A stretch of DNA of 64,000 nucleotides from assembly GCA_015064505.1 (NCBI GenBank), contig SVSB01000005.1, forward strand, positions 18,672-82,671, written 5' to 3'. Positions within the stretch are counted from its first letter, which is position 1, and each line of letters opens with the position of its first letter. Both the position numbers and the translations under genes were made by a program. Of this stretch, positions 33,791-41,100 are shown piece after piece. A model generated the notes under the pieces. It ran no database searches and was not told the DNA's origin. It saw nothing but the letters and a program-made list of their open reading frames with translations. Source of the DNA: Oscillospiraceae bacterium (GTDB lineage: Bacteria; Bacillota; Clostridia; Oscillospirales; CAG-272).

Positions 33791-34933
33791 TTGAAAAGGT
33801 TAATTACATGGTCTTGGCTATTAAATAAGCGCTTGTTAAAGAAGCCAAGCTTCGTTGCCATTCTGTTGCTCGTGCCACTTGTCGTTGCTTCTTTCGCCGT
33901 GGCCTCTGAATCCAAAAGCGGTATGCTGACCGTTGCCGTTGCGGCAGAGGAAAAATGCGATATATACGCGCAGATACTTGACCGCCTTGAGAAAGGCTCG
34001 TGGCTTATTTCTATCGTTGAAGCCGAAGCTGAAGCTGCCCGTGAGGCGGTTAAAAGCGGCTCCGTAGACGCCGCCTGGGTATTTTCCGATGATCTTGAAA
34101 AGCGGTTTGCTGACTTTGCGGACGGAAAAATAAGCGAAAAGTCCCTCGTTACCGTGTATCAAAGGGAGGAAAGCGTGCTTCTGCAGATGGCGCGCGAAAA
34201 GCTTCTTGCGTCAATGTATCCTCAGCTTTCTTATTCCTTGTACTCCGATTTTGTGCATGACAAATATCCTGCTTTAGATGCGGATGAAGAGGAGTTGCGC
34301 GGATATTACGATGCCGTTGATGCTGAAGGGGATGATCTTTTCCGTATCGTGTATCCCGACGGGGAGGTAATTAAAAGCGATGAAGGCTATCTTCTTTCGC
34401 CTGTGCGCGGTCTGCTTTCGGTTCTTACAGTAATAGGCGGACTTGCAGCTTCGATGTTTTATTTGCGTGATGAGCGTGAGATGCGTTTTGCTCTCGTTTC
34501 TGAAAATAAGCGATTCGTAATTTCCTTGATTTACAGCCTTGTTGCCGTGATGGACATCGCAGTGGCTTCTTTGATCGCATTGGCAGCCACGGGCCTCTCC
34601 GTCGGCATCGGAAGGGAATTGCTCCTTTGCCTGATGCTTGCACTTTCTACCGTGGGATTTTGCACACTGATGAGGCTTATAGTTCCAAAGGAGGAGCTTA
34701 TCGGCGCTCTTATCCCCGTTGTTGCCGTTGCAATGATAGCGCTTTGTCCGATCTTCATCAACGTTAACGTTCCTTCGTGGTTGCGAATGCTCATACCTGC
34801 AGGAGGGTATCTTGCGGCCGTGCATTCGAACTTAGAGATTCTTCGTTGGTCGGTTTGTATTGCCTTCATCTTTACAGGCTCGTTCTGTATTTTTAAGTTA
34901 AAGCAGTTTTTTATCAGTAATATAAAAAGATAA
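33791..34933 (+). CDS. ABC-2 type exporter permease, second subunit
   Basis: A 380-residue permease with the same plan as its upstream partner: N-terminal helix (SFVAILLLVPLVVASFAVA), extracytoplasmic region (about 40-210), then helices such as LLSVLTVIGGLAASMFYL, MDIAVASLIALAATGLSVGI and IPVVAVAMIALCPIFI. TTG 33791 is chosen because AAAGGAG (33777-33783) is 7 nt away; a TTG at 33785 is too close. Cargo unknown; no peptidase domain or lantibiotic enzyme is nearby. Confidence 0.83.
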   Translation: MKRLITWSWLLNKRLLKKPSFVAILLLVPLVVASFAVASESKSGMLTVAVAAEEKCDIYAQILDRLEKGSWLISIVEAEAEAAREAVKSGSVDAAWVFSDDLEKRFADFADGKISEKSLVTVYQREESVLLQMAREKLLASMYPQLSYSLYSDFVHDKYPALDADEEELRGYYDAVDAEGDDLFRIVYPDGEVIKSDEGYLLSPVRGLLSVLTVIGGLAASMFYLRDEREMRFALVSENKRFVISLIYSLVAVMDIAVASLIALAATGLSVGIGRELLLCLMLALSTVGFCTLMRLIVPKEELIGALIPVVAVAMIALCPIFINVNVPSWLRMLIPAGGYLAAVHSNLEILRWSVCIAFIFTGSFCIFKLKQFFISNIKR

Positions 34934-34943
34934 TGTAAAAGTA

Positions 34944-34972
34944 TTGCAAATTCCGAATAACTGTGCTATACT
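34944..34972 (+). promoter_or_regulatory. Promoter of the tRNA-Val gene (extended -10)
   Basis: TTGCAA (34944-34949) and TATACT (34967-34972) are 17 bp apart; TGC just before the -10 gives an extended -10. The tRNA begins 17 nt later. Confidence 0.75.
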
Positions 34973-34988
34973 ATCATGCGTGGAAAGC

Positions 34989-35065
34989 GGAGGCATAGCT
35001 CAGCTGGTTAGAGTACTTGCTTGACATGCAAGGGGTCACTGGTTCGATTCCAGTTGTCTCCACCA
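34989..35065 (+). tRNA. tRNA-Val (anticodon GAC)
   Basis: A full cloverleaf of 77 nt with encoded CCA. The acceptor GGAGGCA pairs with TGTCTCC (one G-U), the anticodon arm is CTTGC-TTGACAT-GCAAG with anticodon GAC, and the T arm is ACTGG-TTCGATT-CCAGT. The anticodon reads GUC/GUU valine codons. Confidence 0.95.
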
Positions 35066-35109
35066 AATAAAAATGGGAACACCATCAGGTGTTCCTGTTT
35101 TTATTTGGT
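35062..35109 (+). terminator. Terminator hairpin of tRNA-Val, stem includes the CCA end
   Basis: GGAACACC (35076-35083) pairs with GGTGTTCC (35088-35095) and is followed by TGTTTTTATTT. The complementarity continues with two mismatches back to the ACCA of the tRNA, giving a long imperfect inverted repeat. Confidence 0.85.
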
Positions 35110-35247
35110 AGATTATATGCGAAGCGAACAAGGGCTTGTAAACAAAGTTTTATATAGTGGTGATTGTTAGAGATGAATTATTGGCATTTATCATTGTTAT
35201 TAAAGCCCTGGTTCGGGGTTCATCGGACTTCCGGTGGAAGTCCGAGC

Positions 35248-35265
35248 TTCCAGTTGTCTCCACCA
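35248..35265 (+). repeat. Second copy of the tRNA-Val 3' end
   Basis: TTCCAGTTGTCTCCACCA exactly repeats the tRNA 3' terminus at 35048-35065 without the rest of the tRNA. A third copy with one change is at 35390-35407. Such copies are typical scars of integration at a tRNA 3' end. Confidence 0.8.
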
Positions 35266-35304
35266 ATAAAGAAGGGGAACGCAGATGCGTTCCCCTTCTT
35301 TATT
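35265..35304. repeat. Perfect 19-bp inverted repeat (bidirectional terminator-like)
   Basis: 35265-35283 is the exact inverse complement of 35286-35304, starting at the last A of the second tRNA-end copy. It mirrors the hairpin after the true tRNA but with a different stem sequence. Confidence 0.8.
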
Positions 35305-35389
35305 TGTAGATAATTACAGAATCGAACGAGTTCTGCGCTTGCGCAGAATCCGGTTCGCGGTTCATCAACGCTCCGGGGGAGATTTGAGC

Positions 35390-35407
35390 TTCCGGTTGTC
35401 TCCACCA
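35390..35407 (+). repeat. Third copy of the tRNA-Val 3' end (one mismatch)
   Basis: TTCCGGTTGTCTCCACCA matches the tRNA end except for G instead of A at its fifth base. The upstream sequence (GGTTC...GGTTCATC...GAGCTTCC) also resembles that before the second copy, so a longer unit was duplicated. Confidence 0.7.
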
Positions 35408-35445
35408 ATCGCCAACGGCGCTTCTTTGAACGCGGGATTCATTTA

Positions 35446-35492
35446 GCCTTCCCCGGTTGGGGAAGGGGGACCGCGTTAGCGGTGGATGAGGC
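35446..35492. repeat. REP-like intergenic element with two hairpins
   Basis: CCTTCCCC-GGTT-GGGGAAGG is followed by CCGC-GTTA-GCGG and GGATGAGGC, and the unit is bounded by GCCT and AGGC. Repeats of this form (CCTTCCCC... GGTGGATGAGG) are familiar from many gut Clostridia genomes. The transposase that moves it is not in the window. Confidence 0.6.
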
Positions 35493-35582
35493 GTTACAGA
35501 GCACAATGAAGCTCCTCAACAAAAAGATCGGCTTTATCTCGACAATCGCACATTCTCCAATAAAATCGCTTTGCAAATAAAA

Positions 35583-35611
35583 AGACGAAGAATTCTGATA
35601 ATTCTTCGTCT
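35583..35611 (-). terminator. Rho-independent terminator of the XRE gene
   Basis: AGACGAAGAATT pairs with AATTCTTCGTCT over CTGAT; on the minus strand a T-rich run follows. It lies just past the stop of the minus-strand regulator. Confidence 0.85.
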
Positions 35612-35617
35612 GTATCT

Positions 35618-35845
35618 TTATCTATTCGGATAGCCATAACCCTTTTTGATGTCTAATAAATAATCGGCTGAAATCTTAAAGTAATTGCAGATGGCTCTTA
35701 TGTCCTCAACGCTCGGCTCATACTTATTGCACTCAATATAAGAAAGCTTGCGTTGCGTTATATTCAGCTCCTTACCAAGCTGCGTTTGGTTTAGATTTGC
35801 TTCTTCGCGGAGAATTCTGATTTTATCTCCGATACTTCGGTTCAT
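35618..35845 (-). CDS. XRE family HTH repressor
   Basis: A 75-residue Cro/C1-type regulator from ATG 35845, chosen because GGGTG lies about 7 nt upstream; ATG 35851 in frame is possible. The HTH occupies about residues 4-60 (IGDKIRILREEANLNQTQLG, ITQRKLSYIECNKYEPSVED) and ISADYLLD follows. No sensor domain. Two similar 17-bp inverted repeats lie between it and the divergent lipoprotein gene, suggesting that it represses both. Base composition is lower in GC than neighbouring operons, suggesting transfer. Confidence 0.9.
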   Translation of the reverse strand: MNRSIGDKIRILREEANLNQTQLGKELNITQRKLSYIECNKYEPSVEDIRAICNYFKISADYLLDIKKGYGYPNR

Positions 35846-35872
35846 ATGCATCACCCGTAAAAAATTATACAA

Positions 35873-35889
35873 TAGACTGAAAATATCTA
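35873..35889. promoter_or_regulatory. Candidate XRE operator O1
   Basis: TAGACTGAAAATATCTA differs at three positions from O2 (35898-35914) and has the same 17-bp length. It overlaps the minus-strand promoter region of the regulator (TATAAT at plus 35863-35868), consistent with autorepression. Confidence 0.6.
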
Positions 35890-35918
35890 TTGACATTTAG
35901 ACGGAAAACGTCTATAAT
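35890..35918 (+). promoter_or_regulatory. Consensus sigma-A promoter with operator O2 in the spacer
   Basis: TTGACA (35890-35895) and TATAAT (35913-35918) are exactly 17 bp apart, a perfect consensus. TAGACGGAAAACGTCTA (35898-35914) with 6-bp inverted arms fills the spacer. O1 and O2 centres are 25 bp apart. This strong promoter is probably held off by the XRE protein. Confidence 0.85.
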
Positions 35919-36018
35919 TGTCTTGTGAACAAGCTGAGGTGTGTATTAAGTAAATATTTGTTTATTGCATACATACTTTGTTTTTTCGATTAGTAAATTT
36001 AGTATGAGGTAAATTCTG

Positions 36019-36975
36019 ATGAAAAAATCATTTTTAGTTTCGTTTTTTGTGTTATCGATAACGATATTGATGATCGTGTTGCTTTCGAGTTGCGGTTGCA
36101 AGCATGAGATGGTTATTGATGCTGCAGTTGAAGCAACATGCACTGAAAACGGATTGACAGCCGGAGCTCATTGCGCGCTTTGTGGTGAGGTATTCACCGC
36201 TCAGGAAGCTGTTCCTGCGAAAGGACATACTGAAACAGTTATTGCAGGTAAAAATGCAACATGCACTGAGGCGGGATTAACTGAAGGAAAGAGCTGTGGC
36301 GTTTGCGGTGAAATATTGACCGAACAGGAAACTGTTCCCGCAAAAGGACACTCAGTGGTAACCAAAAAGACCGGTAAAGCTGCAACGTGTACCGATAACG
36401 GTCTTACTGATGAAAAGGTGTGTTCTGAGTGTGGCACGATTATTGAAACTCAAAAGATCATATATGCACTTGGCCATACTACCGATAACGGCACTTGTTC
36501 ACGCTGTGGCGAAGTAAGGGGTGTTTGGGCGTTAAGTTATTACGTTGATGATTTTAATATGCCTACAGATGAGGCCTACGTTTATAACAAGGATTACTTT
36601 ATCGGAACGTTCAGCAATTCTGCTACTAACGATTCCTTGCTGTATGTAATGATTGTGGTGGATAATAAAGATGTTGGTATCTTCCTTTATGAATACGGTC
36701 GCAATCAGGTAAAGAATAACTCTTCCAGATATTCGGATTGGTACAACGTAACAATTCGTTTGGCAGACGGAAGTAAGGTTGAGTACGAGGCTGCCGTTTA
36801 TGCGGGCGGTGATCGTTTGTTATTTGAAGAGAAAGATTACAATTCTGTTGTAAATATTCTTAAATCCGGTGAAGAAATTGGGGTCTATATTGTGGAAAAT
36901 GATACTCCAACTACAAACTATCTGTTTAAGGTAGACACATCAAACTTTGCTGATATTTTCAATGAACTTAAGTGA
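36019..36975 (+). CDS. Lipoprotein with Cys-rich tandem repeats
   Basis: A 318-residue protein: signal peptide with lipobox LSSC, then about three tandem repeats (about 30-150) of form ATCTxxGLTxxxxCxxCG...Q...PAKGH plus a partial fourth (TCSRCGEV), and a C-terminal beta-rich domain (about 160-318) of unknown family. Each repeat brings CxxC, one further Cys and a GH, suggesting zinc or disulfide stabilisation. Such repeats occur in many gut Firmicutes surface proteins but their role is not known. It is the only gene behind the perfect promoter at 35890. AT-rich codon use sets it apart from neighbours. Confidence 0.78.
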   Translation: MKKSFLVSFFVLSITILMIVLLSSCGCKHEMVIDAAVEATCTENGLTAGAHCALCGEVFTAQEAVPAKGHTETVIAGKNATCTEAGLTEGKSCGVCGEILTEQETVPAKGHSVVTKKTGKAATCTDNGLTDEKVCSECGTIIETQKIIYALGHTTDNGTCSRCGEVRGVWALSYYVDDFNMPTDEAYVYNKDYFIGTFSNSATNDSLLYVMIVVDNKDVGIFLYEYGRNQVKNNSSRYSDWYNVTIRLADGSKVEYEAAVYAGGDRLLFEEKDYNSVVNILKSGEEIGVYIVENDTPTTNYLFKVDTSNFADIFNELK

Positions 36976-37081
36976 GAGTTTATTGATAGTATAACGTCAC
37001 AATTATAACGAATAAATAATTATTTCGAAGAGCTAACTATCTCGACGCTTATCGACTATTTGTATCTATTGAATATTATTA

Positions 37082-37117
37082 AACTAAACGGCTCCGCTGT
37101 GGCGGAGCCGTTTAGTT
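37082..37117. terminator. Bidirectional terminator overlapping the AraC stop codon
   Basis: A perfect 16-bp stem (37082-37097 with 37102-37117) over TGTG lies between the convergent lipoprotein and araC-type genes; its right arm contains part of the latter's stop codon. Confidence 0.85.
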
Positions 37118-37943
37118 ATTTAACGCTTTTTCTGTATTCCTTCAGGCTCATGCCCGTTATTCTTTCAAAGGTTTTATAAAAATACGATGCATCACTGAAG
37201 CCCAGCTCCTCAACGAGGGTTGCGGTTGAAATGGTCGGGTCCATTCTTATTAGCTCTTTTGCCTTCGATATCTTAAGCGTTGATTTATACAGCGCGGGAG
37301 ATTTGCCCGTTGCCGCTTCAAATTCGCGGCGAAATGAGCTTTCGCTCATCATACACAGTTTTGCAAGGTAGGGAACGGGGATATCGTCGTTAAGATGAAG
37401 TGATAGATAATAAATTGCGGGTATTACCTTATTTCCGCTTTCCGATATATCGGGGAGCCACATCAGCTTTGCTACGGTCTCCATCATTTCGAAAAACAGC
37501 TTGTTGATTGTAAAAGTGGGATACTCAGAGTTTACGGTCTCATACGCCATATCTATCAAATTGCCGATTATGGTATCCGGAGTATTTTCAGTAAGGCACG
37601 TAGGCTGGTCAGAAATATAATAGTCGTTTCCTCTTTTATCAAGGAGATGATAATATAGCTGAAGGGAAGTGAAATCGGATAAAGAACCGCCCGAAAGGAA
37701 AGCAGTGTATTTCAGACCTTTGGGTAAGTATACGAGGTTTCCTCTTTTAAATGTATGTCTTAACCCGTCCTCCGTGGTGAAAACTGCAGTTTTGCACGCT
37801 ATATACAGAATGCCGTGCGCCTGCCTTGGTTTGTTTGTAAATTCGCGCAGCTCGATTTCAGGAATATTTTGTTTTATGCAGGAAACGTTGAAAAAAGCAA
37901 GGCCTCTCGTCATGGTTTTAAGATTGACGTACATCTTTGCCAT
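37116..37943 (-). CDS. AraC family transcriptional regulator
   Basis: A 275-residue regulator with an N-terminal cupin-like sensor (about 20-130; FTTEDGLRHTFKRGNLVYLPKG) and a C-terminal double HTH (about 180-272) including LCMMSESSFRREFEAATGKSP and ELGFSDASYFYKTFERITG. It is likely to answer to a sugar or oligosaccharide. GAGGTGAT precedes ATG 37943. It is divergent from the beta-helix/M14 gene, a probable target; two TTTAAGT direct repeats lie between them. Confidence 0.92.
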   Translation of the reverse strand: MAKMYVNLKTMTRGLAFFNVSCIKQNIPEIELREFTNKPRQAHGILYIACKTAVFTTEDGLRHTFKRGNLVYLPKGLKYTAFLSGGSLSDFTSLQLYYHLLDKRGNDYYISDQPTCLTENTPDTIIGNLIDMAYETVNSEYPTFTINKLFFEMMETVAKLMWLPDISESGNKVIPAIYYLSLHLNDDIPVPYLAKLCMMSESSFRREFEAATGKSPALYKSTLKISKAKELIRMDPTISTATLVEELGFSDASYFYKTFERITGMSLKEYRKSVK

Positions 37944-37973
37944 AAAATCACCTCAAAAGCATTTTAACAGAAA

Positions 37974-38000
37974 TTTAAGTCATATTCAAGATGTTTAAGT
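37974..38000. promoter_or_regulatory. Candidate AraC-type direct-repeat site
   Basis: TTTAAGT at 37974-37980 is repeated at 37994-38000, 20 bp apart (two helical turns), upstream of the promoter at 38043. Spacing suits an AraC-type activator. Confidence 0.4.
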
Positions 38001-38042
38001 AAATACTTTACCGAAAAGTACCGTTTTGAATCAAATTATACC

Positions 38043-38071
38043 TTGATAGAATCGCTATGTGGTGTTAAAAT
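38043..38071 (+). promoter_or_regulatory. Candidate sigma-A promoter for the M14 gene
   Basis: TTGATA (38043-38048) and TAAAAT (38066-38071) are 17 bp apart and 30 nt before the ATG. Confidence 0.6.
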
Positions 38072-38101
38072 TATTACGTATCTCATAATAGGAGGTAAAT
38101 T

Positions 38102-41100
38102 ATGAAAAAAATCTTGTTTGTATTCGTTTTGTGTATAGTGATGCTTTTGCCTTTGTTCGTTATGGGCGCTTCTGCCGCGGATGACGTGGTTTTCATCGGC
38201 GGCGAGGGGGATACCTATGCAACGATTGCTGAGGCTGCAGCGGCATTGCCCGCAACGGGAGGTACCGTCGTTGTGCGCGGGCCCGTGGATCATCCTACCG
38301 GAAGCGCGGTGGATCTTCCCGCAAAGCCTCTTGTTATAACCTCTGTGTACGGCGGAGTGGACTATGCAAAAACCAACGGCGCGTATTTCGGCGTTGGCAG
38401 AACTCTTAATTTGTATTCCACTCTTACCATAGAGAACATTACTATGAAGCATACCGCAACGGGTATTTACGGAAACATCTATGCCCGCGGTAATTCTCTT
38501 ACCTTGGGTGAGGGAATTACCACGGTTGCAAGCAGTGAGTCTAAATATACAAACGTTTTCGGCGGTTTTTCGGGCGCTAATAACGGCACGGGTCATAAGC
38601 CCGTTATAACAGTTAAGAGCGGAACCTGGCAGAACGTATACGGCGGAAGCTACACGGGTACGTTCAACGGAGATCCCACCGTTATTATGACGGGCGGTAA
38701 GGTTGTTAACGTTATAAGCGGCGGCGGACGTTTCGGTAACTTTACCGGCAACGCCAAGGTTGATATCAGCGGCGGCGAGACTTACCTTGTTGTCGGCGGT
38801 ATTTACGGCGTATCGGGAAGCTCCTGCACCTTTACCGGTGACGTTGATCTTGACATCCACGGCAACGCCAAGGTTGCGTATAACGTATACGGCGCTTCCT
38901 ATTACGGCGGCATTACCTTTAAAGGAAACATAGCAATAGATATTTACGGCTCTGCACAGCTTTCAAGGCACGTTTTCGGCGGATGCTACGGAGTTGCGGG
39001 CAAAACCAACGTAACCGCAGGGGATAAGGGAATCGTTATCACCGTTGCGGAGAATGCATCCTTTATCAGACCAACCGATGCGTCTAATATTATATCTGCC
39101 GGTTCTTCTGCAGGTAGCGTAAAGGGTAACGTAAAGGTTATTATCAAGGATAACGTTTATTACCCCGGCAACGTATACGCCGCAGGATATTCCGGCTCAG
39201 TAGATGGCGACTCCACCGCTATTATTTACGGCGGCGAGGTCAAGGTCAACTTTACTGCTGCCGCCAGAAGCGGTAATGTAACCGGCAAGGCTACTACCGA
39301 GGCTTACGGCGGTAAGATCGGTTACTATACTTCTTCCGAGTATTACGGTATAGTTGGTACCAATACGGGCACGGTTGGCAGTGCTTCCGTTCTCGTTGAC
39401 GGAGCTGACGTTGCGGGTGCAGTTAAGATGAACGGTGCAACGGGAACTCTAACCGTGAAGAGCGGCAAGATCGGTTCCGTTACCGATAAATGCGTCGTTG
39501 ATCTCACGGGCGCAAAGGAGCTTCAGGTTGGCGGTAATCTTACCGTTAGCACTCTTACCGGCGGCGGCACCGTTATTATTCCTGCTTCTGCATCCATAAC
39601 TGCCGATTCCTTTAGCGGTAATCTCAAGCTCATAATCTCCGGATCCCCCGTTGCAAACCAGACTTATCTTACGGTTGCGGATGCCGCTTCTTCTGGAGTT
39701 CTCGAATATACTCCCGTTGATGATGAAACGATGGAAAAGCAGGTCGGAGCAAATATAACCTATTCCGTTAAGTATTCCGACCGCTACGATACCACCAAGG
39801 TTCGCATTTACTATTATAACCCTGATAAGAACGGCACTCAGCCTCTTATCGTTCTTCGCAGCGGAGTTTATACCGGTGGCACTAAGCTTACGGATTACAC
39901 CTCGGGAACCGAAGACGGAAAGGCTTATATCGAAGCGGATCTTGCCCCCGGGCTTTACAGCTGTAAGGTATACTACGGCAGCGGAGCGGACGATTACCGT
40001 ATTAAGTATTTCTACGTAAACGGCAAGGCAGCAACTGCCTCCTATGATCTTCCTCTTGCTCCTTACGTTGAGAACTCCTGGTCCGAGAACATTTCCTCTA
40101 ACCTGACCGATGAGGTAATGGCTCTGTTCGGAACCGAGGGTCTTATCGGCTATAACGGATTCGACACACCCACGTTTGATTTGGAGAACAGCGTACGCAC
40201 CTTTATGAATAACGAAGCTCTCTGCGCATACGTTGATAAGCTTGGCGAGAGCTGTGACCACCTTTACGTATATTATCCCTTCAAGGAAAGTGCAATGGGC
40301 AACAGAACGCCCGTGCTTATATTCACCAACGACGCAATCAGCGGTATGAGCTTTGACGATGCGGCGGCTTACATCCGCTCCAAGGGTGAGCGCGAGATCG
40401 TTATGATCACGGGAGGTAAGCACGGTAACGAGCCCGCAGGACCCGAAGGAACTCTCGTATTCTCCAAGGATCTTTGCGGCGATTACGGCAAAGAGGTTCT
40501 TGAAAAGATCGGTGCTATAGTTATTATGCCCTCCGTGGAGGTTGATAACTTCCAGCGTTTCAAGAGACTTACGGAAAGCGGTGTTAACCCCAACCGCGAT
40601 CTCCTTGCTTTGTTTATCGAGTCCTCCGCAAATCAGGTATACGTATTCAAGAGCTTTATGCCCACCGTTACCATCGACTGCCATGAGGATTCAGGTAATT
40701 CCGAGATCGATCCCACGGATCTTTCCGTTGAAAATCTGGACGATATTTGTATCCGCTATTCAAGCAACTTCAACTCGCCTTTATATTACGGCGGCGTTCT
40801 TAAGGAAGGTAGCTTTGATGCAAACGAGATCCTTGGCAATAAGATCATGATGGACGTTATAGAGCGCACCAAGGAGGTAGGTCTTCGCGGTAGCATCTAT
40901 TATTCCGGATCCACCGTTCCCAATACTTCTTCCACCTACCCCTCCGTGCGCGGCGCTTACGGCTTCCTTGTTGAAACCATGCGTATCTGGACGGGAACGG
41001 GAAGATACGAGAGAGCGGTATTCGGTATCGAGCAGGCGCTTAAGGGACTTATTGCAGAGGTTATCGAGTACGACGGCGCTCTTGCGGAAAACGTCTACGC

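Larger units (their letters stand above)
35110..35617. other. Gene-free repeat-rich region downstream of tRNA-Val
   Basis: No credible coding frame was found. The stretch holds two further copies of the tRNA-Val 3' end, a long perfect hairpin and a REP-like element, listed separately. From 35496 to 35582 nothing is recognised. Confidence 0.7.

Noticed and set aside
36100..36480. DNA-level tandem repeat or CRISPR in the 36019 gene
   Set aside because: The periodicity follows codons of protein repeats in an intact frame.
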